This document shows, piece after piece, positions 1-12,210 of a DNA stretch of 64,000 nucleotides. Location: contig NC_045142.1 of NCBI RefSeq assembly GCF_008831285.2, forward strand, positions 21,081,354 through 21,145,353, read 5' to 3'. How positions within the stretch are numbered: the first letter of the stretch is position 1; each line of letters opens with the position of its first letter. A model generated the notes under the pieces. That model was not told the DNA's origin and ran no database searches. It saw only the letters and a list, made by a program, of their open reading frames with translations. This stretch comes from Nymphaea colorata. Lineage: Eukaryota; Streptophyta; Magnoliopsida; Nymphaeales; Nymphaeaceae. The translations under genes and the position numbers were made by a program.

Positions 1-2505
1 TCGTGAGGCGACTATGTTGTAATAAGGGCAGTAGCGGAGCTAAGGGTTCGTCGGTGTGCACCATATTTACCCATACCAGTTAGTGAAAAATTATATTGTG
101 ATAAAGCTGACTCAGTTCCAGTCACATCATAGTGCCCACATGGGCACTATCAAACTCAGGTCGGTGACTCAAGCGATGTTCAGTCAAAAAATTTGGGTAC
201 TGCCTACACCAGCTCACGTATGACTCCACCAAAGGCTCTTGCCCTAATCTCAGTTTTCTGTACTTCCATGAATTTCATGGTCCTGACAATCAAAATAGGG
301 TTCGTATAAAATTTTAAAATAAAATTTGAATTCACACTGACAAATGCACATTTAAAATAAATAGCAAATTAAGTCGACTGAAAACACACAATTGACTAAT
401 ACTTCCACCGTGTGTAATAAATCTGGAATTCTAATTTCTAAATCAACTTCTACAGCCCAAAAATAAATGCGCACTGTAGAAGCATCATAAAGAGGAGGGA
501 ATAAACAGACTGAGGCATAATTGATTTCCTAGCTTTTAAAGGAGCAATAACTTTAATCTAATCCTGCAGACAAATGTCTCCAAATCTCACCTTCATAATA
601 TGATATCACACAAAAGTTAGCCAAGTCCCTAAAATCTAGTTGTACTAGTTGGTTTGAATCACTCAAAGTTGGTCAACTAAAACAAAAGAAAACAAAAAGA
701 ATGGAAACACAACATTAAAATGCCAAACGTAATAAAGACAAAATACCATTATGTATAAACACATGCTGTTATTGTACATATATACATATACAAACACATA
801 TCGCGCAATGTTTTAAAACTCAGTGACTCGGGACTCGACTCGTCCATTTACGACTCATGACTTAACGGGTCAACTTGATGACCCAGACCGAGTTTCAATC
901 AATGTCAGACCATCAGAGGGGATTCTCTTTTCTGTTTTCTCTTTCAATTTTCCACAATATGTATAATCAGTATTTTAGTACTAACTCAGTGGAGATTATC
1001 TTTTCTCTACATTTCTTCAGATTTCTGTTTAACTACCAGAGTCACCATGTTGGCTCCTTAAACAAAAAACAAACAGCAATAGAAAATGTTATGTGCCAAT
1101 ATGCTGGATAACATCACATCTCAAGCATCAAGGTAATTTAAGCGAAGCAAAAAGGGCAATTTCATTTTGGATATATGGGAGAAAATATCTACCAGACGGA
1201 CCAAGAAGCCCAACACTAATTAGAAGACTTGAAGTGCCAGCCACTAGGCCACTTGAAGATTGCTTAAATATGAAATAATGCAATAAAAGCAAGGGAATGG
1301 AGTTTAAACCATTATACATCAAAAATCCTAAAACCTTCCCACTAATGTGGAAACACTGTATGCATTATCCACTAGTGCATCTCAATACTAATTTTGTAGG
1401 TGATTGAACTGTCTCAAGACTCTCAAGTCTCAACTCCCAACAGCTTGTGCAATTTACAACAATAAATTACCTTGAGAGCTTCTATGTATGAAATAACTAA
1501 CTGGTCAGAATTCGCACATTGAAAGCGTTCTCCAACATACTTGGAACCAACCACAACAATAAGTCGCATCCAGTTGCCAGGCTTCCACTGACATGCTAGG
1601 TTTCAACACAATAGGCTAATGAGGATGCTCTTTTCTACTCAAGTACCTTAGGTCCTTAACCTCATATAAATAACAAAATTGTTTGGGAAGATGTACACTA
1701 CTAAGCCATAACATTCTTAGATTAACTATAACGGACTGTCTCTGACACTGGTTTCTAATCATTCACTTGCCCTCATCCGTTTATATAATTGGCTGACCAT
1801 AGAAAGATGCCATAAATGAACTTAAAATATATTCTTGACCACAAACTAATACAGCATTAGCAAAACACATCCAAACACAATGTCGTCGTACATGGAGGCA
1901 TAATGGAATTGACTTCATTTCTGTCATCTACCTACTCCTTACCATGACCTTATGCTGCCCTTCATTTGCAGGATATGTTGACTTGCGTCCTATTTGAGAG
2001 GTATGTGAAAGGCCTGAACCAAGCTACACCACTTAGAGAACTCATTTTCATACACTGACGACAAATGATAATCCTAGAGTTTACCTTCTACACTGTGAAA
2101 TAGGACCAAGCGACAAGGCAAATCCCAAACTCTTGAATCCAGTACAGAGAAAAAAATTATTAAGCTGATAACTGAGGAAACTGCTTCGCCTGAAACAGAC
2201 ATAGACTTCCAAATTTCCCGTCCAGAGCAACAGCATACAAGACTAACGATCTTGACGAGCATGACAGCATAATTCAAATCAAGGCACCATACTTTATAAA
2301 CACGGAAATCCCTGGAAGGGACCTCAAGTCCATGTTAGTTAATGAATCAGCACAACATGCAACCGACACAGCCGATGCCTACAACCGAAATCTGACCAAA
2401 TTGCGGCAGTAAAAACCTCCCTATACATGACCTACAGCCGAAGTCAGGAGAATCAACAAAACAATGTACTCGATCAGCAATGAGGAAGTGGATCGGGGAA
2501 CATAC
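1..2505. other. No supported gene; possible intron of the minus-strand ATPase
   Basis: AT-rich sequence with only short ORFs that look random. It lies downstream, on the minus strand, of the third exon of the FHA/AAA ATPase at 2506-3167, so some of it may be a long intron of that gene. I looked on the minus strand for the next expected exon, which should begin the FHA domain, and could not find it. Confidence 0.4.
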
Positions 2506-3167
2506 CTGTGGATACTGTGATATAAGTCTTCCCCATGCAGTCAACGATTCCAAATTAGGCGTCCTTTTCTTCGACCTATTATTCCATGTCGATGGCACTG
2601 TCTTCAATTTCTCCACCTCCATCGGTGCAGAACCTACAAGCCCAAGGTAAGCAAAACGGAAAAAGATTAAGGAAAGCAGGTTTTCACAATCATCGTTCTC
2701 CCCAAGTGGCACACGCAGAACTCGGGATACAAACCTGGTGAAGGAGGTGGCATCGCGACCGGTTTGTCGACGGAAGGCATCTAGATTGGAAGCTGGGGTT
2801 TCAGCCGGTGCCGGATCTTGCACAGTACCGGTCGCCGGATCAGAGGGTAGCTGGTATCGTGAAGACAACGACACCAATTCTTTCGAGTTGAGCACGTCGT
2901 CCCTGGGTGCTACGGGCACCTCTTCCGGATGCGAGTTCTCCGCCTGATTCCCCCAATTCAAACCCCAAAGGAAAACAACCCCCCCAAAAAAACACAGAAC
3001 CCAGACGTTGGGTTTCAGTAGACAACAAACACAAGTATGGGTAAACAATAACGAACAAGATTTGGGAAAGCTTTGCTTCATCCGAATACCTTGAGATGCT
3101 TGCTGCTTGGCACCGGCGATGGCGTAGAAAGCTTCGCCGATGAAGAGCTGCGCCTGGTGGAAACCAT
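2506..3167 (-). CDS. FHA/AAA-type ATPase, 5' exons (partial)
   Basis: The product should be a large plant P-loop ATPase with an N-terminal FHA domain and a C-terminal AAA domain, related to Arabidopsis At1g02890/At4g02480. Only the N-terminus is here. The start ATG is the reverse complement of 3165-3167 and gives MVSTRRSSSSAK, the family's typical first residues. Exon 1 (3167-3090) ends AAG|GTATTC. Exon 2 starts at 2943 after CAG and reads AENSHPEEVPV and NSKELVSL. Exon 3 (2633-2506) has KKRTPNLESLTAWGRLISQ, which matches the family's KKR...AWGKLLSQ block just before the FHA domain, and ends CAG|GTATGT. The best-looking donor of exon 2 (2735, CACCAG|GTTTGT) joins exon 3 out of frame, whereas a weaker donor near 2829 keeps the frame. 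The junction is therefore unresolved: it could be alternative splicing, a small lesion or a misread. The FHA exons are not visible. Confidence 0.7.
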
Positions 3168-3300
3168 GACTCACTTCTCTGATCGTGTTCCCTTCTCTCC
3201 CCTTTCTCCTATCCTTCTCCCCCACTTTCCTCCTCTCTGCAAGGATGAAAGTCGGTCGCTCTTCCTCTTTCTTGTCGACAACGAAGGGTCAGCTGCTATT
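3168..3300 (-). promoter_or_regulatory. Purine-rich leader upstream of the ATPase start
   Basis: Directly upstream of the minus-strand ATG at 3167 the transcribed strand is GA-rich (CT-rich on the plus strand, about 3175-3240). Such tracts are common in plant 5' untranslated regions. No TATA box can be assigned with confidence. Confidence 0.3.
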
Positions 3301-4140
3301 TGTAAGCAACAAGAAGGAATACCACTTGATATTCAAAAATGACAATGATGAGTCCTAATTCAATATTACAAGTAATTAAAACGGATGAGACGAGCGAGAT
3401 TGAATCGGACGTGGAAATGTGAAAAAAAAAAATCTTCGGCGTGTGCTTCGACATGGTCGACCCGTTTCTTGGTTTTTCTTTTCCATCGTTTTTCTTTTTC
3501 ATCGGTTGTGGACTAAAAATGTTTCCTTAGTCGGTTCCTCTGTGGAAAACCGTTGAAAGGTTTCCTTTATAATAAAATGTTCCCATAGGCAGTATTTTTG
3601 TTGATTTCTCTTTTAAGGTTTGCTTAGGAAAGGGTTTGAAAGAGTCATTAGCTTTTAACTTTTCTATCATTAGTTTTTTTTTTTTTTACATTGTCAGTGT
3701 TTTCTGATTCAAGCAGCTGATGTCGAAGTTTAAAGCCCAACTCATCTGTGTTCTTGTGGATGTACAGTGGTTTTGGAAAAGCCGATTCATGTTGCACGAG
3801 AGTTTGATCTTGTACTTCAAAATCAAGTTTTTATTGTAGGTTATGATTGTCAAATGTCTTGTTTTACCTAATCATAAATCATGATACATTTTGGATGTAT
3901 GTGAAGTTCATCCAACTCTTTGTAGGCACTGGGGGCCAAATTACAGCTCTGTAGATGAGGTTGTTGTCAAGCTTGAATGTTCCAATGAATGGACCAACAT
4001 GACCCTACTTAGCAATGGCTTGTCTATTGGCCATGCTTTTGGTCTCCCTAGAGTATTATGCATGCATTCTTTCTAGTTGGCATGTGTTGTTGCATTTAAG
4101 TTTCTGTTGTGCTGTATTATTTATTAATTATATATATTCT
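3301..4140. other. Intergenic, no gene seen
   Basis: T-rich sequence between two divergently placed gene remnants. It contains poly-T runs (3672-3687) and short ORFs without recognisable domains. Nothing else is supported. Confidence 0.4.
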
Positions 4141-4142
4141 AG

Positions 4143-5037
4143 GTTTGGAACACATTCTTGAGGTTCTTGTAGTTGCTGCAATAGAAGACCGTCTGCAGGT
4201 GATTCTCTTTTTCCTTATCTGGGGTGTATTGTTTCGTGCGAGAGCTTTCCTTCTGGTTTGACTTAAGTAGATTGTCTTCATTTTCTTTTGGATGTCATTG
4301 CAGGAAGGTGTTCCTGAAACAATCGATCTGCTTCGGAAGGCTGGAATCAACTTTTGGATGCTTATTGGTGATAAACAAAATACAGCCATTCAGATAGCGC
4401 TCTCTTGCAACCTAATGTCTCCTGGTTAGTCATGCTTCATTCTTCTTTTCTCACGAGCCCAAGTCACTTTGTCTCATCAGCGCAAATTGTCACAAATAGC
4501 GAGCTGAAATGTTTTCTCTTTTTGGCATTTGACAATTTTCATAAAGAAAATTAATAATCTTTTACTATATAAGATCATAAACTTTCTTCTGTGTGCTGTA
4601 TGTGGATGTGATCAGAATGTGGTCTTAGTTCTCTTTTCTTCCTTCATGCAAGATCTTCAGTATGTGGATGAAGGGAAGACGCCCTTGATCTTATTTTGTG
4701 CTGCTGTTGGTGGAGACTCAGGCATGCACAGATGGTGTAGGCATACGTGAGAAAGCTAATAGGAAGACTGCTACCATCCAGATCTAACAATATGGTTCCT
4801 TTTGATAAGCTTGCTGATGTTGTTTCTATTGGACCTGATCCTGCTTATTTCTTGCACTTTCTATTACAAACTACTTAGTCATGCATAAGCTATCAAATGG
4901 TAGTAGAACTTATGTCAGTTAGATCATGCAGAGTCAAAAGGACAGTTTCTGTTAATAAATGGGATGACAAAGATGAAGTTACAAGGAGTTTGGAAAGGGT
5001 GTTGCTTGCAATGCGAATAAGCACCTCAGAGCCTATG
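4143..5037 (+). pseudogene. ALA2-like phospholipid-transporting P4-ATPase fragment
   Basis: P4-ATPases flip aminophospholipids across membranes. Three consecutive exons of the cytoplasmic P/N-domain region are visible. 4143-4198 reads LEVLVVAAIEDRLQ and ends CAG|GTGATT. 4304-4424 reads [20 protein letters not shown] and then the ATP-binding loop [15 protein letters not shown]. 4932-5037 continues towards SLERVLLAMRISTSEP. Family ALA2 proteins have the same order and splice phases. Lesions: the invariant TGDK motif reads IGDK, and exon 3 has lost one base against the copy at 22188-22294, shifting its frame. The upstream and downstream exons, including the DKTGT phosphorylation site and the membrane helices, are absent. 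This is a decayed partial gene copy. Confidence 0.8.
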
Positions 5038-5477
5038 GTGCAAACTTTGTCACACGGCTTTTTTTTAACTTTAGTTGAGCTGCATGTAGGCCATATCAGC
5101 CAATTGTGCTTCATATCGGTTTTATGTCTGCATTTCTTTGCTGCAGGTTTTGAGGAGTGCTTTCAAAAAGATGCACATCTATGTTAATCAAAAGTACGGT
5201 TATTTTACGAATGGAATGAGTAGTATATACCATGTTGCATGGATACTTATGTTACATTGGTATGGATACGAGTGCCCGGTGTGGGTGTGATTGTTCAATT
5301 GAGTGTTTATTTCTGTTTTTTGACGTGGTAATATCATTTGTTTTTACTGGAGAACATTGAACTTTTATTTGTAGGATCGTTTTTGAAGTAGACTAGGAAT
5401 TGTAGTTGTTGTCCTGTGTTGCTGGTAGAATTTTCACCAAATTAAAAATCGTTTTCAAATATAAAAACGACCTTCAA
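4571..5477 (+). repeat. Segment duplicated at 21823-22746, copy 1
   Basis: About 0.9 kb that matches 21823-22746 in the same orientation with small differences. It includes one ALA2-like exon, its flanking introns and about 440 bp of downstream sequence. Similarity starts at GATCA(T/C)AAACTTTCTT and ends near CCTTCAA. Confidence 0.85.
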
Positions 5478-6258
5478 GTTTGTGCTGAAGTTTGCTAAGA
5501 ACAAGGATCTTTCTTTGTAAAAACACAAGTAGGTTGCGATTGTATGATTGACCTACATCCAACTCAAGCAGCAAATTAGAGAGGCTCCTAACATGTAATA
5601 GTCTAAGTAAGGTGGATATATATCTATGATTTCTTTAGTCGTGTAGCTATGAGGAGATGGTTGAAATTACAGGCAAGTCTGCTGGTAGTCCAGGGTCTGT
5701 GGCAAAGAGGCCATTTTTGCTATAATCTACTAGTTTTTGACTGAAAGACAGAAGCTGGTTTTTGCTGGGTAATGCCGTCATGGCAACGGCTTTAGTTTCT
5801 GTTTTCATTGTCAACCAATACTTCTTTCAATTTTCATGATTTCCAAGTGCAATACTATGTTATTAGGATTTTTTATCAAAGTTTTTTTATGTCTTAATTG
5901 GTTATGTTCTTTCTTTACACCTTCCCCTTCCTGAGTTTTTACTAAAACCTGAATTAAGAGATGCACTTTCATTCTAATTTGAGTGCCTTTTATGTGGTTG
6001 TCCAACCATTACATGGTTGGATTTATTGGGTTTCAATTTCATCCGTACTTCAAACATACACTAGATGAAGTTTAAATTGTTTTACAGCCACACAAATCTT
6101 GGGCTAAAAGCTTGGACAAAAAAGCACAAAGTCACACACACACATCTGTCTGGAAACATTCCTCTTTCATTTTCAAGTCTTATGGGAGCTAATATGTGCA
6201 TTATCTAATCCAGAACCAAGATACATTAAACTAACTAACTTGGGACCTGTGTTTTTAG
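5478..6258. other. No gene seen
   Basis: AT-rich DNA with no ORF that shows a domain. Minus-strand ORFs here are low-complexity and not supported. Confidence 0.4.
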
Positions 6259-6427
6259 GAGCTCCATGGAAAAGTCAAGTCAGGCTTCATGAATGTCAAA
6301 GTGGTGAGGAAGGGAGAACTCAAGCTTTATGTTGGACAACCACTAGAGGAAGTTGAGAGAAAATTGCGTTCCCTCTAGACAACTCTCCAAGATGTAGAAA
6401 AGGCAACGGGGAGAAGAAATCAAACAG
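6259..6427 (+). pseudogene. Unrecognised exon remnant with internal stop
   Basis: After TTTTTAG an open frame reads ELHGKVKSGFMNVKVVRKGE, then LKLYVGQPLEEVERKLRSL, a TAG stop at 6376-6378, and then TTLQDVEKATGRR in the same frame, ending at ACAG|GTTAAT. The amphipathic, charged composition and the splice borders suggest a true exon with one nonsense change (possibly CAG to TAG). I do not recognise the family. No neighbouring exon could be joined to it. Confidence 0.4.
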
Positions 6428-9359
6428 GTTAATATTTCTTTGGGTTTCCTTGTGGTGGTTTAATTTTAGTTATTGACAAAGCACAATCATGGAGAGAAGA
6501 AGAATCTGAAAAAAAGCAGAAAGATGGTGATACGTTTATCCATTTCATGGTCAATCTATATGGGGCCTATATAAAAGAACAATCATGTCGTCAAGTGCTT
6601 TTTTCCATCGTAGCTGTTCATAGCTATGTCAACATCTACTTGTGCAAGGTTTCAATACTCTTACCTCTTATTCATCCCTTATAGATTTAGAATATCAGAA
6701 TGTAATTCTTTCAGATAGTTCATGGCTTTTTTTGTATGTCCAGGAAAGAAAACGATGTAGCATGGTTGTAATTGAGATTCTTAATGAGGGTCCTCAAAAT
6801 CCGTAGGTTTGAGGTGATTTACATCATATTTATTTGTAAGATATCAATTTTGAGAAAATAAGATCCATCATTCAGTTTCTTTGAAGCCACAAAACATGCA
6901 GAATTGTTTTTATGACACAGGAATCCCACTAACCTTCATGCCAACATGATCTGGAAGTTAGTACATCAGGTTGTTATCTCATTATCTGTTTTGTACCTTG
7001 TAAGATTTGGGCCTGAATAGGTACTGGGATTTCCGTCTGGAGGTTCTTCTGTGTACTGCAGCTGGTAAAGTATACTAGTTATGGACTGGAAGGGAAATTG
7101 TCCCTTACCTGCAGCTGCAAGATATTATCTGGTCACCTCTAAATTTGGAATTTCTTTTCTTCTTTGGTTTGTTGTTTGTTTTCACGCTTTTCACGTGGAA
7201 GGTTTGGATAACAAGGAACTCTACAAGGACCAAACTACTTAGTGGACCTGCCTGTGGGGAGTAAGCCTCGGTGAGTCTGGACCACTGTGCTTATGAGAAT
7301 GCAGAAGATTTCAGGGGCGCGAAGTATCGTTGGGACTTGAACTTTAGGATTTTTTTTTACCTCACTACCTTTCTTAACTCCTTACTTTCTGCTAGTTTAG
7401 AACACGTTGTTCGTATTGGATATCAATCTGTAGAAGGTGCATCAAGTCTATCAATTTTATGATGTCTTATTCATATTAATACGGTTTGAGATTGGTCGGT
7501 AGTGGGTAGAACTGAGATCAGTTGTAAGCAAATTAAGCTTCGGTTTCAGCGTTCATCAGTTTTGCTCCGTACAAGTTTTAGTGGACATAAGCTCAAGGTT
7601 ACTCTATCCAGATGAAGCAGATGCCCAGTAAAAATTATGAGCATAGATCAACCTTGAACTAGTATATATGAGAAACATGATTTTGGGGATCTAAGAACTG
7701 ATTTTCCGATCTATTTCTCAATAAGATGTGGCCTGCTAGAGGCTACATTGTGTTTCTCTTTCCTCTAATTTGCGGTATGCTTATTCTTGCCAGTAAAAAA
7801 AAACTATGCTGTTAAGCTCAACGCTGGTTCGTACATCAGGATCACATGGTTCCCTAGTTGAAACTTAAAACAAGGCAGAGTAAAGTGGACGTTCACTTTT
7901 GTCTTAATTATTCCACTATTTACTCCGTCGTAACTGATGCAGCATGTACATTTGTGTCGCATGTCAAAATGGTTGGCTTCCAATATGTCAAAGGACTTCT
8001 CAGTTGTGAGGTGGTGGCCACAACAGTAAACCTTCAAAGATCTTCCATCTGCAGTTCATCCATCTACGTCGATAAGTCACCCGCCATGGATGGATGCCTT
8101 GCTTTAGATGACATGGAATCTGCGCAGTAGTCTCAAAGCTAGTGATACATATTGAATCTAGTTGCAATGAATGGTTGAAAGGCTCGATTACTGGTGGTTG
8201 GCTGCCTCTCATCTACATGAAGAAATGGCAGCCAGGACGCACTGAGCTGATTGCTGCCTTATTTGATCAAATTGTTCATGTGAGGCAGATTCTTGGTGCT
8301 GTAAATATACTACTGTAATGGCACTAGATGAAAAATTAAAATGGTTGTTAGGTTATGAGCATCTGAACATGATTCATAAGCTTGAACCTAGGGCACATCT
8401 GATCTTTGTCAAGGAGTCTCAGATCTCTTGGCTTTGAATTGTGAGTATGAGAGTTGGTATATGGGGGAAGCTTGACGTGTGTTTACTTCACAGATCAAGC
8501 ACGTTAGTTGGTTTGATGTGATAGGAGTCCCTCATTGTCATAGAAGAAAAGGGGAAATGAAAAGGACATTCATATTGTTTAGGAGATGAAATGTTGGTAG
8601 GAAGAATATTGTTCGAACCCTTTGGTGCGAAATGTTAATGCACGAAATCTGTTGCAGAAAGCCCTGTAACACCCTTCACCCTTAAAAGTTTAAACATGAT
8701 ATATATATATATGTATATTAGACCATCTCTCATGCTTTCCTATATACTTCTCGTGCTATGAGCGTGTGAAATCTGTATTTTCTAAGTGAAGGTCAGCTTC
8801 GACCATCTGCAGAGAAATAAGAACAATGGTCATGGAAAAGAGGTGAGGCATAGAGAAATTTTAAATTTTTAAGCATAAATTTGCAGCATCGTTAAATTCA
8901 TTTAAACAGTTGAAAAAATTCAAAACCCAATTTCTAAAATTCAAACGCTGGTGAAAGATAGTTTACTTTTTATAACATAAATTTCCAAGGATTTAAACGG
9001 GTTAGTTTCAATAAGTACTTTAAAAAATCATAGCTGGATCAATTGGTACTAACAGAAAACCAGGAAAAAAAATCAAAATCCTAGAATCGTATCCAGGCTC
9101 AATTACATCCTTATTCATGAGATTGTCCAAATAATAACTTGGACTGACAAGTTATGAGCTTTAAATTTTAAAATTCTCTAAGCAGTTCTTTTGAGTTGGG
9201 ATCAGGACAATTTAAAATAGTCAAGTTTTTCACTTATAATTTGGCAGTGACAACCAATGTTCAAAATCACAGAGATGATGAACGGCAGTGCCTCATTAAG
9301 AAACATTAAGGATGAAGTTTTTTACGGTGGGCAGGGTTGGTTCTTTTGGCACGAGCTCT
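6428..9359. other. Non-coding stretch
   Basis: About 2.9 kb without a supported gene. It contains a short (TA)n run (8698-8712) and T-rich, intron-like sequence. The ORFs at 7804-8212 on both strands overlap each other and show no domain. Confidence 0.4.
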
Positions 9360-11275
9360 CTGGAGGTAGAGGATAATGGCGGGAAGTTGGGATCAATAGA
9401 GACCAAAGTGGCTGGTGGCACCAGGGTAATTGCAGAACTTGGTCGTGAATAAGTCACCCCGAACTAGTTCACAGGGGCCAAATGATTCCGAAATTAGAAA
9501 CAAGCAAGAGCTGGATGCTGATGATGGATCAATTGCTACAGGTGACAACAGTGACGATTTGAATTTCGTCAGGGAGTTAGAGAATTTCGTGAAGTTCTCC
9601 AGAAACTCTGACGTCAGATTTGCTGAGAACGGGTCTACCGCATCTCACATCATTGAGGCAGCAGATAGTGAAGAAGAAGAAGAATATGGTGATGATGATA
9701 AAGTGTTGTTTGATTCAGCTACCCTGACTGCTCTGTTGAAGGCCACGAGCAATGTTAATGCCAGATCCACCTCTCAAACCCTGCCAGTTTGGGATCATCA
9801 CTCATCAGTTCAGGCATTAGGTCTGTCTGCACCTCGCAGAATTAGTAGTGCAGGTAATTTTGGTTCTTCTGCCACGAGAGAATCAGAAACAGAGAACATG
9901 GATGATGAAGAGAAGAAGCTTCATGACAAGATAAACATGATCAGGATGAATTTTTTGCGCCTTGTCTACAGATTAGGACAGTCACTCGACGAGTCGGCTG
10001 TTGCTCAGGTTCTTTACAGGTTAGCTCTTGCTGAAGGAACGAGGAATAGTAAAACTACTAGACTCTTCAGCCTAGACACCGCTTTCCAAACTGCAAAAAA
10101 GCTAGAAGAAGATGGCAAAGAGGAGATCGACTTCTCCTGCACTATTTTGGTCATTGGAAGGACTGGAGTTGGCAAGAGTACAACCATCAATTCTATATTT
10201 GGTGAAGACAAAGTTCCAACCGATGCCTTTCGGCCAGCTACAAGTATGGTGCGAGTGACCACTGGCATTGTGGATGGTGTGAAACTTCGAGTGATTGATA
10301 CTCCAGGATTAAGACCTTCAGTTATGGAACAGCGTACCAACAGGAAATTTCTTTCGTCGGTGAAGAAATTCATGAAGAAATTCCCACCAGATATTATCTT
10401 TTATGTCGATCGGATGGACACCTGTTCACGTGACACCAATAATCTTCCATTGTTAGAGTCGATCACCTCTAACCTTGGGACATCCATATGGTTCAATGTC
10501 AACGTGGCTCTCACTCATGCATCTTCTGCACCACCAGAAGGTCCCAGCGGCTCTCCACTTCCTTATGAAACATTGGTTTCACATAGGTCGCAAGCCGTTC
10601 AGAATTCCATCCGGCAGGCAGCTGGAGATATGCGTCTCATGAATCAGGTGGTGCTTGTTGAGAACCACCCACATGCAGACGGAATCAACGCGGCCACCAG
10701 GTGCTGCCCAATGGGCAGAGTTGGCAGCCTCGGTTGCTCCTGTTATGCTACTCTTCTAAGATATTAACAGAAGTAAATTCTCTACTGAGACCGCAAGATC
10801 CTGCCATCACAAAACTCTTGTTCCGTGGTCATCGTTATCGTTCAGTACCGGTTCCATTTCTGCTGTCCTCATTGTTCCAGTCAAGATCCCATCCTAGTCT
10901 TGCCTCTGCAGATCATGAGGAAGCATACTTTGAGATGGAGGAAGAGTTGCCTGAAGCTGATACTGACGAAGAAGAATATGATCAGCTTCCACCATTCAAA
11001 CCTTTGGGAAAATCTCAGATAGCTAAGCTGAGCAAGGAACAGAGGAAGGCCTATTTCCAGGAGTATGACTATCGAGTGAAACTGTTCCAGAAGAAGCAAT
11101 TGAAGGAGGAATTGAGCCAGAGGAGAGAAGCGGAGAAGCTCTCTGGTTCGTGCCCAAGAAGTAGATCAGATGAATCTGATCCCGAGAATGGGGACCACCC
11201 CTCTATTCAAGTCCCACTTCCCGACATGCTACTTCCCGACATGCTATTGCCATCTACATTTGATGGGGATAAGCT
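9360..11275 (+). pseudogene. TOC159-like chloroplast import receptor GTPase, truncated
   Basis: TOC159 receptors sit in the chloroplast outer envelope and bind preproteins. This copy has the end of the acidic A domain (EEEEEYGDDDKVLFDSATL), the LHDKINMIRMNFLRL block and the G domain: P-loop GRTGVGKST (10156-10182), DTPG switch, the family's LTHASSAPP in place of TKxD, and RQAAGDMRLMN. One base is missing near 10672, just after the VENHP motif. The correct frame then resumes as VLPNGQSWQPRLLLLCY and runs through YDQLPPFKPL to VPLPDMLLP and DGD at about 11270. There it meets unrelated AT-rich DNA, so the membrane-anchoring M domain is missing. Upstream, a different frame (EVEDNGG...GGTRVIAELGRE, 9360-9447) points to a second frameshift. 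The main open frame (9430-10767) has no ATG near its left end. A short in-tandem duplication (LPDM LLPDM) lies at 11219-11246. Functional import is very unlikely. Confidence 0.9.
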
Positions 11276-12005
11276 ACTTATGCTAACAAAATTATATATT
11301 TGCATGTATTTGATTGTTTATATATATATGTGTATGTATGTATGTATGTATGTATATATATAGTTATCTGGTTGTCTGTTAGTGGGATTTTACTTCCATC
11401 GTACCCAAAAAAAAAAATCCACCTTATATACCATGCATTTAAACACCCCCTAGTTATATGTGGCATAGGTTCCTATTGGAACTCCAAATCCAAAACGCAA
11501 ACTGATTTTCTTTGTTCATTTACAATTGACTGCATGGAAAAGCTAGTTTGGGTTTCACAAATTGAGTTTCTTTGACCAAAATAAAACAGTACACCATGGT
11601 TTGAAACGTATATAAGTGTGCATCATAACATATTTAAAACAATTTCATTTGCACAAATTTTGCAAGAATATATATATATATATATATACTTATCTTATTT
11701 TTTGAGTTGAAAGTTATTTTGGAATCTGAATGATTTTATGCTACACTTTATAACATCAATGCCTCTACCAATATGAATTAGATTGAAGAGGCATCAATAA
11801 ATGATGCAAAGCACATTTAAGCATGAGAACATAATTTTTTTTTCAAAATTTTCGTCTTTGTCATTGTTTTACAGTATACCTTGTAGTCACGATGTCACAT
11901 TTGAGATTATGTTGAAAAAGTGGGTCCGAAAATGTAAAATTTTGTTAACCGAACGTCACCGACTTAAGTGGAAACCAAGATCGTTGGAGGTATTGGAGGG
12001 AAGTG
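11276..12005. other. AT-rich spacer with microsatellites
   Basis: Follows the abrupt end of the TOC159 homology. It holds TATG repeats (about 11318-11360) and a (TA)n run (11671-11688). No gene is seen. Confidence 0.4.
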
Positions 12006-12180
12006 GAAGTTCATTAACGTCCCGCTCTCTCTCTCTCTCTCTCTCTCTATCGATAGAAGGTTCCAAATCAGAAAGAGATCGATGGAGCACCAGAAGTTCG
12101 TTAACGTCCCTCTCTCTCTCTCTCTCCCTCTCTTGACCGATAGAAGGTTCCGAATCAGAAAGAGATCGACGGAGCACCAG
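12006..12180 (+). repeat. Tandem repeat, 87-bp unit, two copies
   Basis: Units start at 12006 and 12093 (GAAGTTC(A/G)TTAACGTCC) and each ends in GGAGCACCAG. Each contains a (CT)n run. The unit repeats the phrase TAGAAGGTTCC(A/G)AATCAG. Confidence 0.85.
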
Positions 12181-12210
12181 ATCTTTCTTTCTCAGCATCA
12201 TCATTAGTGA

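Noticed and set aside
2347-3225. A 292-codon single-exon ORF on the minus strand
   Set aside because: It reads through two introns. The true start is at 3167 in another frame, and splice borders match the FHA/AAA ATPase family.
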